Shown: positions 1 to 6,409, counted from the stretch's first letter. The stretch is 7,074 nucleotides of DNA from Chloroflexota bacterium (GCA_021777365.1 JAJYDP010000256.1:1-7074), one strand, 5' to 3'. Program-made: numbers and translations. The notes: generated from the sequence alone by a model not told the origin.

Positions 1-739
1 ACCCGCTGGTGACGGCACTCACCATGTAGCCCCCGTCACGGGCGACCCAGAGGTCCATCTTCCAGGTACCCGGCACGCCGGTACCGCCGCCGACCGCCCG
101 CGCAAGCGCGTCGAGGGACTGCGCGTCCGCCTGCAGGTGGATCGTCGCCACGCCGTTCTTCTGCTCCTGGCCGACCTGGTGCATGCCGGACAGGTACTGG
201 TCGAAGGACTGGCCGAAGACACGCTGGGGCGAGAACGCGTCGATCGTCTGCTGGATCGTGGCGCCCTGGCCGGCCGGCAGGGGCATCGCGGTGCCCCCCA
301 GCTGCATCCAGGCGCTGTCACCGATGATCGTGTACCCGACGGCCAGGCCCGAGGCCGCGCCGTCGCCCATCCCGGACATCGAGACCGAGAGGGCCCTCTG
401 CGGCTTGAGGACCACCGTGCCGTCCATGCCGAAGGTGCCGCCCTGACCGCTGGCCGACGGCATCGCGGCACCGGTCCCCCGGACCTTGACACTGAACCGG
501 TACGAGGTGAGGTTGTCGAGGGCCGCCGCGGCGCCGGCCAGTTGCGAGGCGGCAACCGGGGCCGCCGTCGCGGCCGCTGCAGGTGACGCGGCGGGGACGG
601 CCCCCGCGCCGGTGGATGCCGCGGCACCGTGCGAGCCGGGTGTCGGGGTCGTCGAACTCCCGCCGCACGCAGCCGCGAGCAGGGTGCACGCCAGCAGGAG
701 GACGAGCGTGGCAGGGAAGGAAGCGGACCGCGAGGACAT
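1..739 (-). CDS. LppX/LprAFG-like lipoprotein, C-terminus cut by window edge
   Basis: About 246 codons are visible and the frame is open to base 1, so the C-terminus is missing. The product starts MSSRSASFP and has a hydrophobic signal segment (about residues 8-24) ending LLAAACGGSS. Cys25 is the likely lipidated residue (-3 to -1 are AAA). Cys18 (LLLAC) is a weaker alternative. A Ser/Thr/Pro/Ala-rich linker (about 26-65) follows, then a domain beginning AALDNLTSYRFSVKV, which resembles the LppX/LprAFG-type fold that carries lipophilic ligands in mycobacteria and recurs in other high-GC phyla. This suggests a surface-anchored protein, but its ligand cannot be told. Two in-frame ATGs exist, at 745 and 739. 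A GAGGT at 751-747 is 1 nt from the first but 7 nt from the second, so 739 was chosen. The signal peptide has no twin arginine, so Sec export is expected. The lipoprotein call is firm; the family call is moderate. Confidence 0.8.
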   Translation of the reverse strand, partial: MSSRSASFPATLVLLLACTLLAAACGGSSTTPTPGSHGAAASTGAGAVPAASPAAAATAAPVAASQLAGAAAALDNLTSYRFSVKVRGTGAAMPSASGQGGTFGMDGTVVLKPQRALSVSMSGMGDGAASGLAVGYTIIGDSAWMQLGGTAMPLPAGQGATIQQTIDAFSPQRVFGQSFDQYLSGMHQVGQEQKNGVATIHLQADAQSLDALARAVGGGTGVPGTWKMDLWVARDGGYMVSAVTSG

Positions 740-774
740 CGCCATGACCTCGGATGCAGGATTGGGCGCTCCTG

Positions 775-780
775 AGTATA
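775..780 (-). promoter_or_regulatory. -10 box TATACT for the lipoprotein gene
   Basis: Read on the minus strand this is TATACT, close to the sigma-70-type -10 consensus. It would place the transcription start near 768 and give a leader of about 29 nt containing the GAGGT ribosome site. No good -35 hexamer lies 16-18 nt upstream. The inverted repeat at 802-836 begins there instead. Confidence 0.5.
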
Positions 781-801
781 CGAATCCGTAACACGCCCCC
801 G

Positions 802-836
802 GGCACGGACGGCACGCGTGCGCCGTCCCGCGTGCC
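802..836. repeat. Bulged inverted repeat in the divergent promoter region
   Basis: The left arm GGCACGGACGGC (802-813) can pair with GCCGTC (822-827) and CGTGCC (831-836). This gives two 6-bp stems separated by a 3-nt bulge (CCG, 828-830) and closed by an 8-nt loop. The loop end is itself part of a perfect 10-bp palindrome, GCACGCGTGC (812-821). The element lies 22 bp beyond the lipoprotein -10 box and about 105 bp before the tatA -10 box. No T-tract follows on either strand, so it does not look like an intrinsic terminator. A regulator-binding site or a folded upstream element is possible; the binding protein is unknown. Confidence 0.5.
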
Positions 837-940
837 ACAGTTGAGCGGTCCGGCGATCCGGTGCCGGCAGGTGTCGCGCCGCCGGGCAAGCGTCGGCAGG
901 TGCGTCCCCGGCGCCAGGACGTCGCCCGTCCGGGATCGGG

Positions 941-946
941 TATGCT
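941..946 (+). promoter_or_regulatory. -10 box TATGCT for tatA
   Basis: TATGCT lies 27 nt before the tatA start codon, predicting transcription from about 953 and a short leader of about 20 nt that carries the GGAGG ribosome site (962-966). The base run 17 nt upstream (GACGTC, 918-923) is a poor -35 match. Confidence 0.45.
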
Positions 947-973
947 CCGCCGACCATTGACGGAGGAACATCC

Positions 974-1276
974 ATGGATGCCCTGTCTCCGTGGCACCTG
1001 GTCCTGCTGCTGGGGATCGTGCTGATCGTGCTGGGGCCCGGCAAGCTCCCCGAGACCGGTGCCGCCATCGGCAGGGCGATCCGCAGCTTCCAGGACGCGG
1101 CGAGCGGCCGCGACGAGCAGGTCGGGACGGCGCCCGCGCCGATGGCGGCTCCGGGCACCTCGCCGACGGCCGGAACCGGAGCGGCGGTCGCGCCGGGCGA
1201 TCCCGACTCGCACGGTGGGCCGGCCGGCGCCGTCCAGGCACCCGGCGGCACGCCGGCGCAGCGGCCTGACGCCTGA
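974..1276 (+). CDS. tatA: Twin-arginine translocase subunit TatA/TatE family
   Basis: This 100-residue protein has the TatA layout. A single membrane helix (about residues 8-20, LVLLLGIVLIVLG) is followed by a hinge G21-P22 and the signature GPGKLPETGAAIGRAIRSFQ (21-40), an amphipathic helix. The rest is a disordered Ala/Gly/Pro/Thr-rich tail. TatA subunits oligomerise with the TatBC receptor so that folded proteins carrying RR signal peptides can cross the cytoplasmic membrane. The Phe that usually precedes the hinge Gly is Leu20 here. GGAGG sits 7 nt before the ATG, a standard ribosome site. No tatC is in the window, so the other translocase parts must be elsewhere. TatA and TatB homologues are hard to tell apart, but the short length and KLPE motif favour TatA. 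Confidence 0.88.
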   Translation: MDALSPWHLVLLLGIVLIVLGPGKLPETGAAIGRAIRSFQDAASGRDEQVGTAPAPMAAPGTSPTAGTGAAVAPGDPDSHGGPAGAVQAPGGTPAQRPDA

Positions 1277-1329
1277 TCGAGCGCGACCTCGCCCGACCCA
1301 CCCTCCCGGGCGTGGCGACTCGCAGGTGA

Positions 1330-1335
1330 TAGGCT
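1330..1335 (+). promoter_or_regulatory. -10 box TAGGCT, probably leaderless, for the S41 protease gene
   Basis: TAGGCT ends 8 nt before the ATG at 1344. Transcription would then start at or within 1-2 nt of the start codon, giving a leaderless mRNA. The G-run between (1336-1341) could also act as a weak ribosome site if transcription begins further upstream, for example from the tatA promoter. Confidence 0.45.
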
Positions 1336-1343
1336 GGGGGGAC

Positions 1344-2879
1344 ATGCACCCCTACGAGACGCCGCGGCCCGACGATCTGCGGCCCGGCGGTCCGCGCCCC
1401 GACGATGTGACCGTGGACGACCGGACGTTTCCCGCGCGCGAGGCCGGCGATGGGCACGTGCCGGACAACCTGGTCTCCGCCGCGCGCGAGCCGGGCGATG
1501 GGGCCGACGGTCCCGTGCCGGGCGACGCGCCGCCACCCGGCGGCGCGACCGCGCCGGGCGAGCTCCCGCCGTCCTGGAGCCCGCAGTCCTCTCCGTCGAC
1601 GTGGCAGCCCGACGCTCCGAGGCGGTCCTCGCCGCTCCTGCGTGGCGTCGCCGGCCTCCTGGTCCTGGCGATCGTCGCGGCCGGCGGCTTCCTGGCGGGT
1701 GTCGGCTATGCCCGCGGGGGACCGTCCGGCAGCACGTCCCTGTCGAGCGGACCGCCCGCCGATGCCCGGAGCGAGATCGGCCTGCTCTACCAGGCCTGGA
1801 ACCTGGTCGAGCAGCACTACGTGGACCGGGCCGCGCTCAACCCCACCAACCTGACCTACGGGGCGATCCGGGGCCTGGTCCAGGCGCTCGGCGACACGGG
1901 CCACAGCGACTTCCTGACGCCGCAGGAGTACGCGGCGCTCTCGTCCGACCTCTCCGGCCAGTACCAGGGGATCGGCGTGGAGATCTCGATCAAGACCGAG
2001 GGACCGGCAATCGTGTCCGTCTTCGACGGCAGCCCGGCCCAGAAGGCGGGGCTGCGCGCCGGCGACCTGATCCTGGCGGTGAACGGCAAGGACGTCTCCA
2101 ACGAATCGTTCGACGCCCTGGCCAGCGAGCTCCGGGGTCCCGCCGGCTCCACGGTGCGGGTGCGCGTCCTGGACCCGGGGGCCACGTCGAGCCGCGAGGT
2201 GACGGTCACGCGCGCGCCCATCACCGTCCCCAACGTCACCTGGGCCATGATCCCCGGCACGCACTACGCCGACGTCCGCCTGGAGCAGTTCGCGACGCAC
2301 GCCGCCGCCCAGCTGGCGTCGGCGCTGAAGGCCGCGCAGGCGGCCGGCGCCAGGGGAATCGTCCTGGACCTGCGCGGCGATCCGGGCGGCTACGTGTCGG
2401 AGGCGGTCGGCGCCGCCTCGCAGTTCCTGCCCGCCGGCGACGTGGTCTTCATCCAGCGCGACGCCGCCGGCAAGGAGACCATCTCCAAGGCGACGTCGGG
2501 CGGCGTCGCCACCACCACCCCGATGGTCGTCCTGGTGGACGACGGGACCGCCAGCGCCGCCGAGATCCTCGCCGGGGCGCTCCAGGACGACGGGCGGGCG
2601 CAGGTGATCGGCGAGAAGACGTTCGGGACGGGCACCGTGCTCGAGACGTACGAGCTGAGCGACGGATCCCGCGTCCGGATCGGGGTGGCGGAGTGGCTGA
2701 CCCCCAAGGGCCACCAGATCTGGCACAAGGGGATCCAGCCGAACGTGGTGGTGGCGCTTCCGTCGACCGCGTCGCCGCTCTCGCCGTCGGAGCTGACCGG
2801 CATGACCGCTGCGCAACTGGCCGCCAGCGGCGACACGCAGCTGCTCAAGGCGGTGTCGCTCCTCTCCTCGCCGTCATGA
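1344..2879 (+). CDS. Membrane-anchored PDZ/S41 (C-terminal processing type) peptidase with altered active site
   Basis: The product has 511 residues. Residues 1-95 are a hydrophilic Pro/Asp/Gly-rich segment with short repeats (PRPDD twice; AREAGDG/AREPGDG at 31-37 and 47-53). One membrane helix follows (about 98-121), so the rest should lie outside the membrane. A linker and helical region (about 145-200) lead to a PDZ domain (about 205-290, from GQYQGIGVEI to AGDLILAVNGKDV). The S41 protease core comes next, with LDLRGDPGG (341-349) and the nucleophile motif DGTASAAE (Ser404). CtpA/Prc-type enzymes use a Ser-Lys dyad, with Lys 25 residues after Ser in FGKGxVQ. Here the segment reads TFGTGTVL, so that position is Thr429 and the usual Gln is Leu433. 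Lys425 lies four residues earlier. The tail EWLTPKGHQIWHKGIQPNVVV is typical of the family. ATG 1344 was chosen because of the -10-like box just upstream. Confidence 0.9.
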   Translation: MHPYETPRPDDLRPGGPRPDDVTVDDRTFPAREAGDGHVPDNLVSAAREPGDGADGPVPGDAPPPGGATAPGELPPSWSPQSSPSTWQPDAPRRSSPLLRGVAGLLVLAIVAAGGFLAGVGYARGGPSGSTSLSSGPPADARSEIGLLYQAWNLVEQHYVDRAALNPTNLTYGAIRGLVQALGDTGHSDFLTPQEYAALSSDLSGQYQGIGVEISIKTEGPAIVSVFDGSPAQKAGLRAGDLILAVNGKDVSNESFDALASELRGPAGSTVRVRVLDPGATSSREVTVTRAPITVPNVTWAMIPGTHYADVRLEQFATHAAAQLASALKAAQAAGARGIVLDLRGDPGGYVSEAVGAASQFLPAGDVVFIQRDAAGKETISKATSGGVATTTPMVVLVDDGTASAAEILAGALQDDGRAQVIGEKTFGTGTVLETYELSDGSRVRIGVAEWLTPKGHQIWHKGIQPNVVVALPSTASPLSPSELTGMTAAQLAASGDTQLLKAVSLLSSPS

Positions 2880-3397
2880 ACGCGGCGGGCGGGCAACCGG
2901 CAGGACCGGGGGGCCGCTCCGGGCAATCCGCCGTTCCGGGGCCCGGGGCCGGCGGCGCGCAGCCGGGTGGTCCCAGCTCGGTCCTGACCTGTGCCGGCTG
3001 CGGCACCAGGAACCGCATCCGCCCGAGCGCCCGCGCCGTGCCGGTCTGCGCCTCGTGCAAGGCGATGCTCCCGTGGCTGGTCCACGCCACGGACGACACG
3101 TTCGACGCCGAGGCCGACGCACGGGTGGCCGTCCTGGTCGACCTCTGGGCGCCATGGTGCGCGCCCTGCCGCTTCGTCGCGCCCATCCTGGAGGAGCTGT
3201 CCCGTGAGTACGCCGGGCGCCTCAAGGTGGTCAAGGTCGACGTCGACCAGAACCCGGCGCTCGCCCAGCGCTTCGAGGCGTTCAGCATCCCCACGCTGGT
3301 GGTCCTGCGGGACGGGCGGGTCGTCGACCGCATCGTGGGTGCCCTGCCGAAGCAGCAGCTGGCGGTCCGCCTGACGCCGCACCTCCTGCGCTCCTGA
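2876..3397 (+). CDS. trxC: TrxC-like thioredoxin with N-terminal zinc ribbon
   Basis: The product has 173 residues. A Gly/Pro/Ala-rich leader (1-35) precedes a zinc ribbon with two CxxC pairs (Cys39/Cys42 and Cys58/Cys61) around GTRNRIR, as in E. coli thioredoxin 2. A thioredoxin fold follows, with active site WCAPC (Cys95, Cys98), KVVKVDVDQNP strands and the cis-proline in FSIPT (Pro139). The protein should reduce disulfides in the cytoplasm, since it has no signal peptide. The active site is CAPC rather than the usual CGPC. Its ATG overlaps the protease stop as ATGA, and there is no ribosome site of its own, so translation is probably coupled to the protease. No alternative in-frame ATG lies before the ribbon. 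The thioredoxin call is very firm; the trxC symbol rests on the ribbon. Confidence 0.9.
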   Translation: MNAAGGQPAGPGGRSGQSAVPGPGAGGAQPGGPSSVLTCAGCGTRNRIRPSARAVPVCASCKAMLPWLVHATDDTFDAEADARVAVLVDLWAPWCAPCRFVAPILEELSREYAGRLKVVKVDVDQNPALAQRFEAFSIPTLVVLRDGRVVDRIVGALPKQQLAVRLTPHLLRS

Positions 3398-3421
3398 GCC
3401 GCGGGACGCGGGGACGCCGAC

Positions 3422-4246
3422 GTGCCGCCCCTCGCCCTTGCGCTCGCACTCGGCGCCGCGGCCATCCACGCCTCGTGGAACGTCCTGGTGGCCCGCGCAC
3501 GCGATCCCCAGGTGGCCACCGCGCTCGCGGCGGTCGTCTCGGTCACCGTGCCCCTCCCCCTGGTGCTCCTGGTGTGGCGTGCCTCGCCGGCCGTCATCCC
3601 GTACGTGGTCGTCTCCGGGACGCTGGAGCTCGGTTACCTGGCCCTGCTCGCGGCCGCGTACCGCCGGGCCGAGCTCAGCCTGGTCTACCCGCTGGCGCGC
3701 GGGCTGGCGCCGGTCCTCGTGCTGATCGCTGCGACGCTGGTGGTCGGCGCGCAGCACTCGCCGGCCCAGGTCGCGGGCGTGGGGCTGGTCGCCGTCGGCG
3801 TGATCCTGGTGCGCGGGATCCGCGGCGGGGCACGACCGGCCGACCTCGCGTTCACGCTGGGGATCGCCGCATGCATCGCCGGCTACACGACGATCGACAA
3901 ATCCGGCGTGGTCCACGCCGACCCGCTCGCGTACTACGAGCTGGTGATGGGCTGGCCGTCGCTCGCGTACGGCGCCTGGGTGCTCGCGAGCGAGGGGCCC
4001 GCGGTGGTGCGCCGCCAGGTCGGGCGGGACACGCTGCTGGCGGGGCTGGGCATGTTCGCTGCCTACTCGATGGTCCTGGCGGCCCTCGGGATGGCGCCGG
4101 CGGCCTCGGTGGCGGCCGCGCGGGAGACGAGCGTGGTGATGGCCACGGCGATGGGCGGGCTCGTCCTGCACGAGCATGTCGGGCGCCGGCGGATGCTCGG
4201 GGCGCTGGCGGTGGTGGCGGGGATCGTCGCGCTGGCGCTCGGCTGA
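3422..4246 (+). CDS. EamA/DMT-superfamily membrane transporter
   Basis: The product has 274 residues, almost all hydrophobic, with about ten predicted membrane helices in two EamA-like halves. It begins LALALALGAAAIHASWN, with the HASWN motif at 16-20 ending helix 1. Other family-like parts are AYRRAELSLVYPLARGLAPVLV (80-101) at the end of the first half and ARETSVVMATAMGGLVLHEHVG (about 233-254) near the end of the second. Members of this superfamily carry small metabolites across the cytoplasmic membrane, often outward. The substrate cannot be told from sequence. The GTG start at 3422 has GGGGA (3410-3414) 7 nt upstream. The gene follows trxC by 24 nt and is likely co-transcribed with it and the protease. 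Confidence 0.87.
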   Translation: MPPLALALALGAAAIHASWNVLVARARDPQVATALAAVVSVTVPLPLVLLVWRASPAVIPYVVVSGTLELGYLALLAAAYRRAELSLVYPLARGLAPVLVLIAATLVVGAQHSPAQVAGVGLVAVGVILVRGIRGGARPADLAFTLGIAACIAGYTTIDKSGVVHADPLAYYELVMGWPSLAYGAWVLASEGPAVVRRQVGRDTLLAGLGMFAAYSMVLAALGMAPAASVAAARETSVVMATAMGGLVLHEHVGRRRMLGALAVVAGIVALALG

Positions 4247-4316
4247 GGAGCGACCGGCGCCGCGTCCCGACCGCGGGGCCGGACGGCATCGCGGCCCGGT
4301 CCGGAGTGCCGTGTGC

Positions 4317-4330
4317 GGCCGCGCGCGGCC
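4317..4330. repeat. Perfect 14-bp palindrome upstream of amrS
   Basis: GGCCGCGCGCGGCC is a perfect self-complementary 14-mer. It ends 4 bp before the CATACT -10 box of amrS and so lies in the -35/-10 spacer, where a bound repressor could block transcription. In DNA this GC-rich a G/C-only palindrome can arise by chance, so a function is only a possibility. Confidence 0.3.
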
Positions 4331-4334
4331 CGCG

Positions 4335-4340
4335 CATACT
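4335..4340 (+). promoter_or_regulatory. -10 box CATACT, probably leaderless, for amrS
   Basis: CATACT ends 6 nt before the ATG at 4347, with only CGGGAC between. This predicts a transcript starting at the A of the start codon. There is no purine-rich ribosome site, which fits leaderless initiation. No clear -35 hexamer is visible. Confidence 0.45.
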
Positions 4341-4346
4341 CGGGAC

Positions 4347-5525
4347 ATGGCACTGCGCACCCAGCACCAGGACACGTACACGAATGCGCCGGTCGTCCCC
4401 GGCACCGTCGCGGGGACGCCGCCGGATCCGCGCCGACCGCGCGACGCGGCGCTGTTCGGGCCCGGCGTCGTGCCGGCACTCCTCGCCACGCCGGTCACCG
4501 ATCCGCTGGCACCCCTCTCCGGCCACACGGCCGCGCCGTCCGTCCGCTGCGATGCCTGCGCGCACCGCTGCGTGGTCCGGGAGGGCCGCTCGGGGATCTG
4601 CCAGGTCCGCGAGAACCGCGGCGGGAGGCTGGTCAGCCTGGTGTACGGCGAGGCCGTGACGGCGCACGTCGAGGCGATCGAGAAGAAGCCCTTCTTCCAC
4701 GTCCTGCCGGGGACGCAGTCGTTCTCGCTGTCCACGCGCGGCTGCAACTTCCACTGCCGCTACTGCCAGAACTGGGAGCTTTCCCAGGCACCGCGCCAGG
4801 GGCTGCACGTGCCGGTCCGCACGCTGCTGCCGGCCGGCGTCGTGGCGGAGGCGCAGGCCGCCGGTGCCCGCTCCATCGCCTACACCTACGTGGAGCCGAC
4901 GGTCTTCCTGGAGTACGCGCTGGACACCGCGCGCCTGGCCCGCGCAGCCGGGCTCGCCAACGTCTTCGTCACCAACGGCTACGAGACGCCCGAGGCGCTG
5001 GAACTGCTGGCGCCGATGCTGGACGCGGCCAACGTCGACCTGAAGGCGTTCAGCGACCGCTTCTACCGCCGCGTCTGCGGCGCACGACTGGAGCCCGTCA
5101 AGGAGACCCTGGTGGCGGCGCGGCGCCTCGGGATCTGGGTCGAGGTGACCACGCTGGTGGTCCCCGGCGAGAACGATGACCCGGCGGAGCTCACCGCCGC
5201 GGCGGAATGGATCGCGCGCGAGCTCGGAGCGGAGACGCCCTGGCACCTCAGCCGCTTCTACCCGGCGTTCCGGATGGCCGACGTGCCCGTCACGCCCGTG
5301 GCCACGCTCCGGGATGCCGCCGCGATCGGGCGCCGGGCGGGGCTGCACCACGTCTACGTCGGAAACGTCCCCGGCGAGGACGACACGGACACCCGGTGCT
5401 CGGGGTGCGGACGCGTGCTGATCCGGCGTGACGGGTACCGGGTCGCGAGAGTGGCCCTGCGCGACGGCGCCTGCCCCGACTGCGGGACGCGCCTGGCCGG
5501 GCTCATCGAGGAGCGGGGGGCGTGA
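4347..5525 (+). CDS. amrS: AmmeMemoRadiSam system radical SAM enzyme AmrS
   Basis: The product has 392 residues. The radical SAM cluster motif CNFHCRYC (Cys133, Cys137, Cys140) is followed by QNWELSQ, the hallmark of this family. Upstream is the paired-cysteine segment CDACAHRC (68-75) with GICQVREN (84-90), then SLVYGEAVTAHVEAIEKKPFFHVLPG. Downstream are AYTYVEPTVFLEY, VFVTNGY and ANVDLKAF, and a C-terminal Cys4 segment (Cys351/354 and Cys376/379) that looks like a zinc ribbon. The family should cleave S-adenosylmethionine at a 4Fe-4S cluster to start radical chemistry. Its substrate is not established, though it co-occurs with Memo-like AmrB and AMMECR1-like AmrA. The stop overlaps the amrB start (GTGA), so the two are coupled. 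The first 67 residues before Cys68 seem longer than usual. GTG at 4470 is an alternative start but has no ribosome site. Confidence 0.92.
   Translation: MALRTQHQDTYTNAPVVPGTVAGTPPDPRRPRDAALFGPGVVPALLATPVTDPLAPLSGHTAAPSVRCDACAHRCVVREGRSGICQVRENRGGRLVSLVYGEAVTAHVEAIEKKPFFHVLPGTQSFSLSTRGCNFHCRYCQNWELSQAPRQGLHVPVRTLLPAGVVAEAQAAGARSIAYTYVEPTVFLEYALDTARLARAAGLANVFVTNGYETPEALELLAPMLDAANVDLKAFSDRFYRRVCGARLEPVKETLVAARRLGIWVEVTTLVVPGENDDPAELTAAAEWIARELGAETPWHLSRFYPAFRMADVPVTPVATLRDAAAIGRRAGLHHVYVGNVPGEDDTDTRCSGCGRVLIRRDGYRVARVALRDGACPDCGTRLAGLIEERGA
5508..5513 (+). promoter_or_regulatory. Ribosome binding site GAGGAG for amrB
   Basis: GAGGAG lies inside the end of amrS, 8 nt before GTG 5522 and 14 nt before ATG 5528. 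The spacing favours the GTG start. A second purine run (GGGGGG, 5515-5520) is 7 nt before the ATG, so use of the ATG, two codons later, cannot be excluded. Confidence 0.5.
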
Positions 5526-6409
5526 TCATGCACAGCCTCGCGGTCAGGCCGGCGGCCCATGCCGGCACGTTCTATCCCGAATCGCCGGCCGTCCTCGGCC
5601 GCATGGTCGACGGCCAGCTGGAACGGGCGGGCTCGGCCGCGGCGCCCGGCGCGCCCACGGCCCGGCCGTCGGGGCTGGTGGTGCCGCACGCCGGGCTGGT
5701 CTACTCGGGTCCCATCGCGGCGGCCGCCTGGTCCGCGCTGGCCGCACGCCCTCCCGCCGTGATCGTGCTGGCGGGCACGAACCACTACGTGGGCGACCTG
5801 CGCGGCGTCGCCGTGTGGCCGGAGGGATCCTGGCACACACCGCTGGGACCGATCGCGGTCGACGCCGGGGTGGCGGCGCGGGTCCTCGCCCTGGGCACGC
5901 CCTTCGTCGCGCGTCCCGACGCGCACCTGCGCGAGCACTCGCTGGAGGTGCAACTCCCCTTCGTCGCGCGGACCTGCCCGGAGTCGCGGATCGTGCCCCT
6001 GCTCGTGTCGTTCGAGTCGACGCGGGCCTGCTCGAAGGCCGGCGAGCGGCTGGGTGAGGTGCTCCGGGGGCTCCGCGAGGCCGGCGAGGACGTGGTCCTG
6101 GTGGCCAGCTCGGACTTCGCGCACTACCCGCCGGCCGACGAGGCGGAGGAGGTCACCCGCCGGCTCCTGCCGCCCCTGCTCGCCCTCGATGGCGACGAGC
6201 TGGCCCGGCGGGAGGCGGAACTCCGGTTCGCGGGCCGCCACGGGCTCGCCTGCGGCATGTGCGGGATCGAGCCGGTCGTCTTCGCACTGGGGGCGTTCCG
6301 GGCGATGGGGCTGGGGCCGGGGTGGCTGCTGGCGTCCGGGACCTCGGCGGATGTCCCCCACGGCGACCCCGGGCGCACCGTGGGGTACGCGGCGGTCGCC
6401 TTCGCGTAG
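5522..6409 (+). CDS. amrB: AmmeMemoRadiSam system protein B (Memo-like) AmrB
   Basis: The product has 295 residues and spans a complete Memo-like domain. Motifs in order are RPAAHAGTFYP (9-19), VVPHAGLVYSG (53-63, His56), NHY (87-89, His88), WHTPLGPIAVD (104-114), EHSLEVQLPF (138-147), ASSDFAHY (195-202) and CGMCG (244-248). The two His and the Cys match the metal-site residues known in human MEMO1, a fold related to extradiol dioxygenases. Bacterial members are usually encoded with AmrS and AmrA, and no reaction is established for the system. The protein is probably cytoplasmic, with no signal peptide or membrane helix. It is translationally coupled to amrS. No AMMECR1 domain is fused to it. 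The end of the gene, including its stop, forms the first copy of a 23-bp direct repeat. Confidence 0.92.
   Translation: MIMHSLAVRPAAHAGTFYPESPAVLGRMVDGQLERAGSAAAPGAPTARPSGLVVPHAGLVYSGPIAAAAWSALAARPPAVIVLAGTNHYVGDLRGVAVWPEGSWHTPLGPIAVDAGVAARVLALGTPFVARPDAHLREHSLEVQLPFVARTCPESRIVPLLVSFESTRACSKAGERLGEVLRGLREAGEDVVLVASSDFAHYPPADEAEEVTRRLLPPLLALDGDELARREAELRFAGRHGLACGMCGIEPVVFALGAFRAMGLGPGWLLASGTSADVPHGDPGRTVGYAAVAFA

Noticed and set aside
865..902. Two 9-bp direct repeats CGGCAGGTG (865-873 and 894-902) as regulator half-sites
   Set aside because: They are short, only two copies, and lack further matching flanks. They cannot be told from chance.
19..1536. 505-codon minus-strand frame overlapping the lipoprotein, tatA and the S41 start
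   Set aside because: The composition is Arg/Pro/Ala-rich and non-protein-like. The lipoprotein is in a different minus frame with a proper signal peptide and lipobox.
318..2816. 832-codon open frame on the minus strand, antisense to tatA and the S41 gene
   Set aside because: Arg/Gly/His-rich low-complexity translation with no family motifs, overlapping genes with clear domains. It is a usual by-product of very GC-rich coding DNA.
4269..4301. Hairpin after the transporter gene as a rho-independent terminator
   Set aside because: The stem is short and bulged (GACC/GGTC plus GGGCC/GGCCC) with a 12-nt loop and no T-tract. It is expected by chance in this composition.
2390..4747. 785-codon open frame on the minus strand across the S41 end, trxC, the transporter and the amrS start
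   Set aside because: It runs antisense to four genes with recognisable motifs and has no domain itself.
3852..5351. 499-codon minus-strand frame antisense to amrS
   Set aside because: A shadow of the amrS codon pattern; there is no motif or plausible start.
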